Assembly (NCBI RefSeq): GCF_905475345.1
Contig: NC_066596.1
Span: forward strand, 1,187,501 to 1,251,500
Source: Vespula vulgaris
Lineage: Eukaryota; Arthropoda; Insecta; Hymenoptera; Vespidae
Direction of reading: 5' to 3'
DNA length: 64,000 nt
The position numbers were made by a program, and so were the translations under genes. The first letter of the stretch is position 1. Every line of letters begins with the position of its first letter. Positions 35,090 through 48,284 of the stretch are shown piece after piece. Under the pieces are notes generated by a model. The model was not told where the DNA came from. It worked only from the letters and a program-made list of their open reading frames with translations, and made no database searches.

Positions 35090-35183
35090 GCCACCACCAC
35101 CACCACCACCACCACCACCACCACCACCATCACCGCCGCCACCACCGCCGCCGCCGCCACCGCCGCCACCACCGCCGCCGCCA
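35090..35183. repeat. CAC/CCG trinucleotide repeat
   Basis: About 94 bp of (CAC)n passing into mixed CCG/CCA units, with strong strand asymmetry (C/A-rich on plus, G/T-rich on minus). It reads as poly-His, poly-Thr, poly-Gly or poly-Val depending on frame. None sits in a supported gene. Confidence 0.95.
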
Positions 35184-35480
35184 GGTATACCGGGGAGACA
35201 CAAAAAGGAAAAAAAGGACGCATTCCAACGACTATAGTCGGTCCATAACGATTCCCATACGTTGAGCGAACAACCAATGACCCCTCTTCTACCGATCTCT
35301 CGCGCCTGCTCCCCTCTTCTCTTCTCTGTCTCTTTCTCTCTGTCTTTCTCACTCTTTCTTCTTTGCAACCTATACTCTTGTATATACGTCTCGTACGTAC
35401 ATATAGGTATATGTATATATACTATAGCATTATATATATTTATACTATACTATATATCTATATATGTGTATATATATCCC

Positions 35481-35511
<31 letters not shown>

Positions 35512-36081
35512 GGGTGATCGAGGTGAAGGCTCGGCCTCGTAGCTATATACCTACGTAGACACTGTGTCCTCTTATTTTTCGAAGAAAATCGCCGACGTCA
35601 CGACGACGAGAAGGGTACGGCCTTCTTCTTTTACTTCTTCCTCTTTTTCTATACTCCAAGAGAAAGAGAAAGAGAAGTCCCTTTTATCGCTGTTACCCCC
35701 TCAGCTCGAATATTTCTCTTGGAAAGAGAAACGTGCTGTTGCTGCACCTTGCGTATCGAAGGACCAGTAGGATTCTTCCAGAGAATTCGATGTTCCCTTT
35801 TACATCAAGAGATTGCCAGGAGAATGAAAGATGGAAAATCTTCAAGTCTTTCTCGTCTGCTTTCGTTAATCCTCGTGATCCTGCTCGTAAATCTTCGAGA
35901 TTCGCCGATGAGGAGTTGCGAGTTTAACGAGCTTGCCTTTTACTCTTTCTTTCTCTCTCGCGCACACACACACTCTCTCTCTTTCTCTCTTTCTCTTTCT
36001 CTTTCTCTCTGATTTCTTCGATCGGACGATCCCTATTATTTCTTCTTGGGAACCCCAACGTATCTTGCTTGAAAAAGAGAA

Positions 36082-36115
<34 letters not shown>

Positions 36116-38202
36116 CGCGATTCGTGGAATCAAAGTTCCAAATGTTAAATTGTCTTTTCTTAAATTTGTGAACATGAGATCGTTTACATATGTACGTTGT
36201 ATTACTCTAGTATGCATACCGTTCTCGTTGAACGATACTTCAACCCGGATGCACATCGAGCCAACCGCAGAAAAATTGCGACACGCGACTCGCTAGCCTC
36301 ATGCTTGTTAATTGCCAAAGAATGCTCATGCTCTTTGATGTCGGTGAATCATTAAGTTGTCTTGGCCTTTCTCGATACGCCTTTGATCTCTTTTTAATTA
36401 ATTTGATTAATTTGATTTATTAGAATTTTTATTAAATATTAATAGTATATAATGCGTTATGTACGTAGGAAGAAAAAAGGAAAGTTAAGAGAGTTTGAAA
36501 GAAAAGATCAATTCGCTATCGATGTGAGAAACATTACGAAAGAGTAATTTTACGAGAGCAATAAAATCGGCGAGTAAAATGACGCCTACCTAGCCGCGTA
36601 AAATCGGTTACGAAGCCGCCAGTCGACTTCGTTCGAAAGGGAATCCTGGGAAGTTCCTTGAAAGGTAGACGTGTCATCCATTTCCAGCATGTGGGAAAGA
36701 AAATACGTGCATCGTTGGACGATGCATAAGCATCATTTCTTACATGGGTCGAGCCTGTGATTCGATGAAAGTGCAATTTTGCCACGAAAAAATTTGTATA
36801 TGATGAAAAGCAGATTTCCATGGTTCGTCAGGTGTGGTCATTAATTCTCTGGGATTCATTATGACTCAAATATCACAATTTTCTCGTCAAATCATCTAAA
36901 AAGTTTTTTTTTTTTTGCAATCAGTTGTCTCTTCTTTCTGAATTTTCAAAGAACAAAAATTAATTATACCGAAGTACATCGATATTTAAACTTTCTCAAA
37001 TGTAGATTTTCATAGATCATCAGAAGTAATTATTAATTCTGATCGAATCATTATGATTCAAAGATTACGATTTCTTCGTGAAGTCATCATAAAAAAACTC
37101 TCTTACTATCAGCTATCTTCTCTTTCAACAAAATTTCCAAATAAAATAATACCAACGATTCGATCGTGAATCTCCAACGATCGTCATCTTCAGTCGCCAT
37201 TACAAATTCGAATGCACGCGGCATTCGTCTTTCCTTCTATTTATCCAATCCATTCTCAGTCCAAGTAAGGCCCAGCCTGAGAATTCCGAGATACATACAT
37301 ACGCCAACGGACTCTGTGCAAATTTCGTCCAAGCAACGTCTTGCTCGATCGTGCCTTATTCGTGGAATGTTATTTTAACGTTAAGGGAGTCTACGTGACG
37401 CTTACGTGAATGAAATTTCGCATGCGTATCGGTTCGGCTCGTGTGTGCCAGGACCTCGAAGGTCGAACTCGACATCGTTTTCATGACTCACGCGAGAAGT
37501 CCGTAAGCGAGAATAAGCGCGAATTTTCATTTTTATTTTATTTTTTCTTTTCCTTTTTTATTTTATCTCCTTTCCTCTCACTACATTTCTTCGTCTATAT
37601 AAAACGTATCATACTTTTCTTTTTTTATCGAATTAAAATATAATCATTACCTTCATTATTTTTATCCGTATTGAAAAATTTAGCAGAATAAAAAATTATC
37701 AGAAATATCTTAGAATTTCTATCAGAAGATCTTAAATATTTCTTTTTTTTTTTCTTTTTTTTTCAAAGAAGGATAAGGAAAAAGATGGACGAGCTATTAC
37801 GAAGAAAAGTCATCGTCCCATTATTCAAAATGTTAAACGAGTTTCCTTATCGTCATCTAAGAGGAAACGTAGGATTATCTATGAAGGAAAAATCTGTGTA
37901 TATTCATCGCTCGAATTCGAAGGTAGTCCTACGAAGGGTACAGTTATATCCTCTCTTTCTCGTAGTTCACCTGCCACTATCCAGGTACAAAGCTAAATCC
38001 CTGTGTCTGGCGTCACGAGTTGACGCCCTTCGACTTCCGCCGGATGTGCGTCGTCCTTGCTGTTACACCATTTTTCTTCGTTTTCCTTCTACACACCTGA
38101 CTTTACATTATTTTAAGTATCTTTCTCTCTCTCTCTTTCATTCATTCATTTTTTGGAATAAATGAAATTCAAAGTATTACGTGCATAGTTAGATACCTGT
38201 AT

Positions 38203-38204
38203 AT

Positions 38205-38236
<32 letters not shown>
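38203..38236. repeat. (CA)n microsatellite
   Basis: About 12 AC/CA units followed by a short AT tail. Confidence 0.9.
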
Positions 38237-40440
38237 GAGATTTTTTAGGTTAGGTACTGGAATTATTTCATTCAAACAATTTCCTATTTTCTTACTTACT
38301 TCTTTTGTTATTTGTTAACTGAAAAACAGTTAATTCTCGAAACTTTAAATGCCGTTTCGTAAAATCCAATCTCCTGATTCTTATTCGTTCCAACGACGCG
38401 GAAGAACGTGCCGAGATTTACGCAGTAGAAACGCGTAGTCCAGAAGAAAGTGATTCGAATAGAAGTAGCGATGTTAATCGATTACTCTTACGTTTTCTTA
38501 CGTTGCACATATATTAAAAAGAAAGCATAAGATATTAAATAAATATTATAACTATAAAGACATGTGTCTCTTGTTAACGCGTAAACAAACAAACAAACAA
38601 ACAATAAAAAAAGAGAAAGAAGACGTCATATCCTAACCTACAAATTCATTCTTCAATTCGTTTTAATCTTAAACAAATCTCATCTCGTTTTCGAAACACG
38701 GATATATCCTCTTGCAAACGAGAAAAAAGTTTACGGTCGTATCATCTTCGAAGGAAATCCCGATAAGTCCGTGATTCGTGATTTAACGTCATTCTTCGGA
38801 ACTAGACGGGGATAAAAAGTTGTCGGGACGAGGAGGAGAGTTCCAAAATGAATTTAGAAATCAAGTTTTGATGATGCATCCAAGCTAGCGGTGTTTATTT
38901 AAGAAGATGAAGAAATGAAGGAAAAAGAAAAAGAAAGAGAAAAAGAGGGAAAAGAAAAAGAAAAAAAAAAGAGAGAAGAAGAAGAAAAAGGAAAGCGAAA
39001 GGAAAACGTTAAATAGACATATTCGATTGGAAGGAATACCACATGAACGGCTTTCCTGTCGACGGTTGCCATGGCCGTTACCAACGAGAGGACTATAGAA
39101 ATCGCTTCGCACCTGCCTGTTCTGTTAAAAAGAAAAATCCATCGGGAACCCCCGTGAGCGTTGAGATCCGAAGTAAGTTTATGGATGTCTCGTCCCTTAT
39201 TCGTAAAGGTCCTGCCACAGGTTTAGGTTTCTAGGGAGAGACTACTTATAGGATTGCGTTTATCCGTTTCTTTTGCCCATGCATCAAAATTTATTAAAAA
39301 ATTTTCGAGCGTAAAAAACGCAAGTAGGTTCTAAATAATCTTTCAGCATTATACATAGAATCTATTTTTTTTTCTCTAACATATATCTCGTAGTATATTT
39401 TTCAGATATATAATAAAATGATAGAAATTATTGAATATATTATACCAGTTAACGATCACATAGAGATGATTGTTAATTACAATTATTTCGGTATATTATA
39501 TCTTCTTTATTTATTTCTGATAAGTATAGGATTTTCTACAGGACAAAGTAAATTATAAATAATCTCGCAAGATGATATTTCATCACTGATATATTTCAGG
39601 TAAAATTTCGATCCTTCAAAAATCTCGAGCACTTCTTATATCCTGAATCTTTTCACGATAATCTCATGCTTTCTTCGGCACGAACTTTCGAAATCATCTA
39701 ACGTCGATATAATAGAACATAATCACAATCTTATATAACTTATACATGGATATACGTATAGGTTCGATCAGTGGCGCCAGATTGGGATATCGAAAATTCT
39801 GATTTCACGCTGTATAATTTTTTTCTGAATAGCCGACAAAGAAATTCGAGTTTGGAACTCTCCATTTCCACGTGACTAGAAATTTGAAAGTCTAATAACT
39901 TGGAATAAGAACGACTCTATCATCTTCAAGAGATAAAGAAATAAGAGGTAATAAAGTTATAAAAGATATCAACTGAGAATGGTATTGGTGTAAAAACTGT
40001 TAAAAAAGAAAAAAAAGAAAAGAAAAATTATGAAGTGGGGAGAGTAGCGGAAAAAAGTTGACAATAAGCAATTTAGATTTTATTGAACGATCAATTTCCT
40101 TCTAGTTCGCGGCTCGCGAATTCATGGAGAATCGTGGCGCCGCCATGCCATAGTAATGGCGGTCGAGGATGTTGCATGGATGAGAGGCCGACATTGCGGT
40201 TGCGGCGATTCGAGTATCGAAGTCTCCACGAGCCGTAGGTAGGTAGGTACGTACCGAAAAGACGAAGAAATCTCGTAATCCAAATGACCACCGGCGAAAG
40301 CTGCGAGGTACGATCTCATCGTAGTTTATAAACCGTGACTACGTCGCACGGCGTACTTAATCGTAGACTATAATCATTTCCGGTTTGATGACTATAATAA
40401 TACGATGCGTGTGTTTAGTAAGTATTCTTATATATAATAC

Positions 40441-40484
<44 letters not shown>
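40441..40484. repeat. (AT)n microsatellite
   Basis: About 40 bp of alternating AT in non-coding sequence. Confidence 0.95.
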
Positions 40485-40485
<1 letters not shown>

Positions 40486-40786
40486 ATGTGTATAGATATA
40501 TATATGTATGACTTAAAATGGAGAAAAATGATATCGAACTTTTCCGTTGTCCATAAGATAGAAAAAAGAGAGAAAGAGACTTTCTCTTCGAGTCTTCGTT
40601 GCTCGTATCAGAGACTCGTTCGAGATCTCACAGCTCCTTCCCAGCATCCGCATAGATTCAGAAGCCAAGCTATAAGTCGAGAGATAGAGAGAAAGAAAGA
40701 AATAAAGAAAGAGAGAGAATATATACGATATTCGTTGGTTGAAGATTCTCAAAGTCGACGAGTGTATACTCGTATAAGCGAGAGAC

Positions 40787-40823
40787 AGAGAGAAAGAGAG
40801 AAAGAGAGAGAAAGAAAGAGAAT

Positions 40824-40857
<34 letters not shown>

Positions 40858-40882
40858 AAGAGAGAGAGAGAAAGAGAAGGAG
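40787..40882. repeat. GA-rich microsatellite
   Basis: About 96 bp of (GA)n with AAAG interruptions on the plus strand. Confidence 0.95.
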
Positions 40883-41330
40883 AACATCAAGATGATGTCA
40901 TCGGTCTCTTGGCGTACTCTCGCCTACGCTTTTCTCTCTACCAGTTTGCGAGGTTGAACACAGCACGCGTGCTCTTTCTCGAAGGTACTCTACACGAATG
41001 GCCAGCCTCCTTTCTCCCCCTCTCACCCTCTCCTTTCTCCCTCTTTCTCTCTCTCTCTCTCTCTATCTCTCTCTACCTCTCTTACTTCTCTCCGCATCGA
41101 GATCCTTCTATACTTCTTCCAACATAAGGACGAGCCAAACGATATAGCGTACTCGCGACGACTCGAGGACACGCTCGATGCTGCCTCGAGGTACTCTAAG
41201 TTCTCTCGGTATATACCGGTTATGCAGATCTAGAGCCTGCTCTGGACCTCCTCCTTGCCGATCCAAGAGAGAAAGAGAGAAAGATAGAGAACATAACTTC
41301 CTTCTTCATCTCCTCCATCTTACTTTACCT

Positions 41331-41463
41331 CCCCTTCTTCTTCTTCTTCTTCTTCTTCTTCTTCTTCTCCATCTTCTTTTTCTTTTTTCTCTTTTTATTC
41401 TTCATTCTCTTCTTGGCCTTCTTCTCCTTCTTCTTCTTCTTCTTCTTCTTCTTCTTCTTCTTC
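41331..41463. repeat. (CTT)n microsatellite, two blocks
   Basis: Two CTT/TTC blocks separated by a pyrimidine-rich spacer. They give spurious Lys-rich or Leu-rich frames. Confidence 0.93.
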
Positions 41464-44400
41464 CGTTTTCTTATACGCCTTCCATGTCTCTGCTTCTGTA
41501 GCTCCCTCGACGATATCCCTTCTACGTTTTTCTCCAAGAACGGTAACCGGTATTCGCTTTAGTTTTACGTACCATCTTCCGGTGCGTATCTACGTCCACC
41601 TTCGTTCGTAGCTACCACCTCATGATTCCCCTTCGTTCTTCTTTTCGTTGTCGTATAAAAATATAAATGTAGCCGTTAAAACGGTTAGAGAGATGATTGG
41701 CAGAGTTATTTGCAGTCGGCTTAACTTTTTCACAAGAAGACCAATCTCTTTTTCTCTCAATCTTTCTTTTTCCTGTTAACTCGACATAGAAAATTGAGTT
41801 TAAACCTTTAATTAAGTTGCAAATTAAGCTGCATTTTTATATCGTTGTAATTAAGATATAATACAAATATAGTTTCTTTTCTTTTTCGTTTTTATACTTG
41901 CGTAAACATTTTTTATATACAAAATAAAAGAAGATTAAGAGAGACTGATTTTGTATTTGAAAGGAGGTATCGATTAAAACACCGCCATCTACCGTCACTC
42001 GAAAGCGGTCCCCGATGTCTCGTTAAATCAGCCCGACTGTCCCATTCTTCTTACTGCCCTCCGGTAGATTTCAGTTTGTCTCGGTAAAGGGACCGTAATT
42101 GGACGGAACAATTAAAAAAAAAATGAAAAAGAAGAGAAGAACGAAGAAATGCAACAACGTTTCGTATCAGCGTCGGCCATCTTCGATAATTAATCCTCGC
42201 GCTTGTAACTTGCCTAAGCGCTTATTACGAATCTTGAATGGTGTTGGGCGTACTGGACAAATGATTTGCTAATTAAGACGATTCAGAACTTTGACGCAAT
42301 GAGACAAGGAATGTATTATCTTCCTTTTTCTTTTTCTTTTTTTTTTTTGTATGATGGAATATTAGATCTATCGACAATTTTGTTTAAGTTTATCGAAGAA
42401 AGCTTTTTTTATTTAAAAATAATGTAATGATCCGTGGATTTTAAAGTTTCAATTAATACGGAAAGAAGTTCGTGATAAAAATGACATTATTCGTTAAATG
42501 TTAATAAACAGTGTAAAAATGTATTATTATACGTTTATCGGGAAAAGATTATCTGTTTTATTGAAAGAAAAACAGTTAATTTTCTTTGGTTGATAATAAC
42601 ATTTCGAATATTCTAAAGCTTTCATTAAGATAGGAAGACAATATTAGTGGAGATTACATTGTTAATTAAATATTAATAAACAATAAAAAAAAGTATTATT
42701 CTCTTTTAGTGAAAAAACAAATACAACTTTTCGATAGATCTAATATTTGATCGGCCACGTGATGCATTCCAGCAGGAATTTTCAACATTTCATATCTACA
42801 TAAATAAAACAATAAAATAGCATTTATTAGGACGATAAATAACTGCGGAATTTCCAACAAAAAAATACTAGTATGATTTTTATTTAAATATAAAATACTA
42901 AAAATTCAGCATTCATTTATTGACCAAACCGATATATACTGGGAATTTAATTAGCGAGTGAATTCATTGGTCGGAGTCGTACATGTTAAAAAGAAAAAGA
43001 AAAAAAGAACAGAAAAAAGATCAGAAAAAAAAGAGAAAATTCCCTCGGCGGCAACCAATCAGAGAGTTTTTTCACGTTGCCAATTCTAATATATCTAAAT
43101 CCTTGTATTTCGTTTCGATGCGAAAGCGTACGAATACACACCTAAATGGAAGGACAAATCCTCACCGAAAACGTGGAAATCGCGTAATATTCCGTGGACA
43201 ACCCGGCGCCTTTCGAATGCACGGAACGTTCGTGGAATAAATTTAGGTGGTACTCGAGCAGAAAGCTGATTTACCAGGTACGACCAGTTGCGAAACTGCT
43301 TTGAGTACCGCCATAGTTTCAGAGGCCTTTTCCAGAAAGGCCGGCTCTCGCGATCGGTCGATCGCGTTCCGTCAGTTCGTCTTAATCATGAAAACTAAAA
43401 CGAAAAGAATAATAACTCGATAGCAAGTTATGTTTGCTAGTGACTCGTGGAACTTGGAATATTTCTTTTTTTTTTCATTTCTTTTTTAATTCTCTTTTTC
43501 AAAAGAAGAGAGAAAGAAGAATGTACATAAACGAATTGAATGAACATTTACCGCAGTGTTTTATATTACTCATCGCGATTTATCCATTAAAAATATGTTT
43601 TTACATTTAGTACGCGTATAAGGTATAGTTAAAATACTAGCAAAATTACATAGTAACGTTCATTACGTTGTATTGACAGACACAATTAACAAATACACGT
43701 GTGTGGGCTAAAACGATTACCACATACTGTGAGTATATAATAAAAACAATTTTTATTTTGTAACAAAATAAATAATAATTATCATCGAAATATATCTTCG
43801 TAGTTCGGAGAATATCGAATTAGCTCTGTAACTTAATGAACAAAAAAAATGTTTACTTTATTACATAATAATATACACATACGAAAAACTTCTCTTCTAA
43901 TCACCGAGCCCCATATCTATCTATGTAATTTGAATAATACTGAATTAGCTTTATATTTATACGTATGTATTGACCCCGTAGGCTTGATAGGAAGGTGTGA
44001 AACGACTCGGTGAATTTTGAGTACCAATCAAAGATACGTACAATATCCACGCGCCGAAGCCACGATATTCTCGGATGAGAAAAGAACTTTGCCTAAGGCA
44101 TGCATAATCGCGTGCATCGATCTTGTAAGGTATATTACGGAATCCAGCGTGCAAGGTAAAACTTGCTTCTTGCCGATGATCGTTACACCTAACCTATCTC
44201 TACGAGTATTCTCTCCTTTACCCTCCCCCCACCCTATCTATTTCTTTCTCTCTTTCTCTCTCTTCACCCCAACTGCATTACGTTCTATTTAAAACTTACG
44301 AGAGAGTATACAACCGTGAATGGAAAGAACGTGTACGTACGAATCTAATGGCACTTTATTTCGTCGATGTACCTTAATACTGGAATCTTCAGGTTGCTCC

Positions 44401-45325
44401 TAAGTATTTTATAATGCACCAAGAAAGACTATGCTTACACGTTAAGCCACTTTGTTCGATACGATCCTACCTATCTATGTACGTATGTACACGTTACGTA
44501 CATACGTACCGTATGAACAACGATCACGGTTTACATAGAATTCGAACAGTTTACAAAGTTAGGAAGAAAACTTCGATCGTATTCCAAGTTTTTCTTTCCT
44601 TTTTCTTTTTGTATTAATAGGAATAGGATTGTTCGTTTAATGATTGGAATCAAAAAATTGGAAAATACCAATACCGATTACTGAATTGTTCTGACAATGA
44701 TCTTAATAAGATAGGGAACTAGATTTAGCCATAAGTGTTCAGGTAGATTTTAGAATAGCACGTTAAAAACTGTGCCCTCGTGGATTACGAATACCGTGGC
44801 GTAGATGTCCGAGATAGCAAAGGAATATTCGAGCAACCCCAATGGGGTCCATTAGGGAGCCAAAAGCGGTTGGGCCAGTCGTGTATCTGCATCTTCTTCT
44901 GTCCACCATTGAACCCTCTCTCTCTCTCTCTCTTTCTCTCTCTTGCTTTCTTTTCCTCTCCCTTCCTCGATCATCTTTCTCTCTTTCTCTCGGTCTTTTT
45001 CTTCTCTCCTTTTTCCACTCTTTCTCGATGGGTCCACGGGAGAGGAAGACGGGGGATGGTCGGCCGGTCAAGCCACATTCCGTTGGCCAACCGACTCCTT
45101 GGAACCCTTCCTCCCCCTCTTTGGTAGACGGTTCTCTCTGTATAAACGTTCTCGCCTCCTTATGAACCACCAGGATATGTGGCCGCAAGAGTGCCAATAT
45201 TATTTCGACTATGTGCAACCTTGCCAATGCAATCGGTAATTCAAAAATCAAGTAGGCGTAATAAGACAGGTCTTCGATGATAGTAAAAGAAAGCAATGAA
45301 ACAATCCAGCCAAAGGTTACAGACA

Positions 45326-45360
45326 GATCAAGACAATTTTCCTAACCTTATATGTTTCTT

Positions 45361-45419
<59 letters not shown>

Positions 45420-46135
45420 TCTTCTAAACAAACGATCGAGAAAATTATTCTATAGCTCGCTTTCTGTGATATTTTTATTTATTTATTAGTTTCTTTTTTA
45501 TTTTTTATTTTAATGTTCTGAACAAACGATCAAGAAAATTATACTAACCTATCTTTCTCGCATATTTTCTTCCAAGAGAGATGATCAAGGAAATTGTTCT
45601 AACCTCTCTTTCTCTAATATGTTTTTTTTTCTCTCAAGATGGACGATCAAGAAAATTATCCTAACCTTTCTTTCTCGGTTGTTTTTACGAGATGGATAAT
45701 CAAGAAAATTGTCCTAACCTCTCTTTCTTTAATATGTTTTTTTTTTTTTTTCAGGAGAGATGATCAAGAGAATTGTCTCAACCTTTCTCAACCTTGAATA
45801 TGCTTTTTTAAATATACGTAGATAAATAATCAAGAAAATTTTCCTAACTTCTCTGTTGTGAATTTCTTTTTCCTTTTTCTTTTTTTTGACAAACGACCAA
45901 GAAAATTATTGTAATCTCTCTTTCTATAATATATACTTTCGAGAAATATGATCAATGAAAAGGTTCTAACTTGTTTTTTTCTAATATTTCTTTCCCAAGA
46001 TGAAATGACGAAGAAAATAATTCTAACGTCTCATTCTTAAATATCTATTTTTTTTTTCTTAAGAGAGAAGAAAAGGAGAGGAAGAAAGAGGAAGAGAGAA
46101 ATAGAAGATCACAAAAAATTTTTCTAACCTCACCT
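45326..46135. repeat. Diverged minisatellite, unit about 55-66 bp, 12 visible copies
   Basis: A core close to GATCAAGAAAATTNTCCTAA followed by CCTCTCTTTCTC and a TAATATG-plus-T-run tail recurs. Core starts are 45326, 45434, 45528, 45583, 45645, 45698, 45762, 45828, 45895, 45950, 46007 and 46107. Spacings are mostly 53-67 bp, with three larger gaps of 94-108 bp where a copy is probably lost or unreadable. The unit is AT-rich with a C/T-rich half. It has no open frame of note and no transposon ends that I recognise. Confidence 0.85.
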
Positions 46136-47924
46136 ATCTCGATTATCTTTTTGTCAAAGTAAAAGTAAAATATATTTACGGTCCGTTAGTCTTAAATGAC
46201 ATCGCGAGAGGGATAAGCTTAATTTATTTCAAACAATACGACTCTCACGATCGGCGTCACGCACGAAGTATATCCGTTTTTGGACGTTAGATTAAATCGA
46301 AGATCGGCAGGTTAACGTAATCCGATAGGGTTATAAAGAGTCTTTCTCTCTCTTACTTACTCTCTGTCTGCATTTTAGATCGACCGATAAAAGAGCTGCT
46401 TAGTTCAAAGTGGTATAACTGTAAAGCGAGTCCGGTGAAATCGAGCTACGGCCTCGTTCGTTCCATCGAATTTGTACGTCATTGTAAATGGTTCTTTTCG
46501 CGCATGCGTACTTATATACATACATAGATATATATGCATATATATATACAACACACACACATATATATACGTATATATATGATAGACTAATGTTCTCTCC
46601 TTACTCCTACGATTTGCATAGAAACGAGAGAGAATTTTTGTCGTTCCTATATCTGACCCGGATCTTTATTAACGCGAACATTCTCTGATGTAGTCTATTC
46701 AAGATCACGAGCCAAGGCTCGTATAGATCGCGCGAGTGATCAAATCGCTTCGATAATTTCGAAGCAGCGCGATCAGTCTTCTCTACGTTCAAACTAATAA
46801 ATAATACATCCGGCGCCGGTATGATTTATCGAAGAATTCGCCTCCAACGTTTCCTCGAGCCTCAAGTGTGCTGATGTACTCGCGTTAAATCCGAATACCG
46901 GCTTTCTGCGAATACACTCTCTTAACACGCACGCACTCACGCACGTGTGTGGATATCAGTGAGAAATAAGCAAGAGAGAGAAAGAGAGACATAGAAATAA
47001 AAAATATTTCAAGTCCGGTTTGGGAAAGTTCAAAATCCTTCAAAAGATAGCTCCTTTACACAAGAGACTCGATTTAATTATCGATAATCTTACACGTTGG
47101 ATATAATCATACGATAAGTTAGGTATCATTGACGCTAACAGAAATTTTCGATCATTACCTTTCTTCTTTCCTTTTTCAATTCGAATTCTTTCCGATTTCT
47201 TAAAAAAAAAAAAAAAAGAAAAAGAAAAAGAAAGAAAGAAAGAAAGAAAAAAAAAATAGAATAACGAAATATCACAATCCCTAAAGGTGTCAATGACAGA
47301 GGTATGGGTTAAGGCCCTTGTGAAGGTTCGAGAGATTTCTCTCTCTCTTTTTCTCTTTTGAAGGAGAAGAGATCGCCCACGCCAGGGTCTTAGCTGGGTC
47401 CGTAGCTGGCGGGACCAACGTAAAAGTCAGGTTCAAATCTCTGCCCTCCGCCACTTCTTGAGCTCCCTCCATCGACTGGAGTCCAGCACCTCTCCCTTTT
47501 TCTGCTCGTCGTCCACCCGCGATCTTTGCCTTCTCATTCCTCTTCTCTCTGACTTCTCATCTCGTCTGTTCCCTCCACCTTCCCCTTTACCTCTCCACTC
47601 TCTCTTTGCCCGCCCCCGAGGGCTCTGGACTTGTCGAGACGAGCCACGTCGAGGAGGCCGAAGAATGCATAGAAGCATGCCATGGAAGCCGGTTGGCTCG
47701 ACGACCAACAGATAGAAAGAGAAAGAAAGAAAGAAAGAAAGAAAGAGAGGAGAGACCGACTGAGTTTATTTAACCTTCTTGACTATTATCATCGTATAGA
47801 ATAAGATTAAAGTAAAATATAACAATGAAATGAACAAGTAAAACTAAAAGATTATTTTTAAAGAAATATATATATATATACACATACAACATACATATAT
47901 GTATATTCTAAGAAAGAGAGAAAG

Positions 47925-47988
<64 letters not shown>

Positions 47989-48234
47989 AAATGTTGAAAT
48001 GTTGAAGCAGTGGCTCCTGCTCCTCCTCACGAAGCAAGCTTCTACGGGGAAAGGGGTCGGACACCAAGACTGGTGGAGAGGACGAGAAGTGACCGGATGG
48101 CCTTGGTCTCGAGACTCGGTTAGTTACCGTGCGGCCGACTATAACCGGCCGTGCCACAGGGTGGTATCTCCGATTTCGACCGCTTTTTGAGACGACCGAA
48201 CCCCGCCACAGCAAAAGCGGTAGGAGAAGGAGAA

Positions 48235-48284
<50 letters not shown>

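Larger units (their letters stand above)
34421..45325. other. Gene-poor, microsatellite-rich region
   Basis: About 11 kb without a recognisable gene. Open frames are numerous but made of repeats (Ser/Leu/Phe, Arg/Glu) or lack any family resemblance. The sequence alternates between GC-richer patches (34.8-35.3, 40.1-40.3 and 43.2-43.4 kb) and AT-rich stretches. Short hairpins occur near 43321-43342 and 44479-44509. Confidence 0.45.

Noticed and set aside
33808..35368. Several frames of 70-165 codons on both strands
   Set aside because: They are built from the homopurine tract, CpG-rich sequence and the CAC/CCG repeat, overlap one another on both strands, and resemble no family.
40486..41127. 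213-codon plus-strand frame
   Set aside because: Its centre is the GA microsatellite (Arg/Glu) and its end is a CT tract (Leu/Ser). The remaining parts show no family resemblance or splice-linked exons.
47395..47475. B-box-like GGTTCAAATC sequence suggesting a tRNA gene
   Set aside because: No A box at the right spacing, no pairable acceptor stem and no cloverleaf could be drawn.
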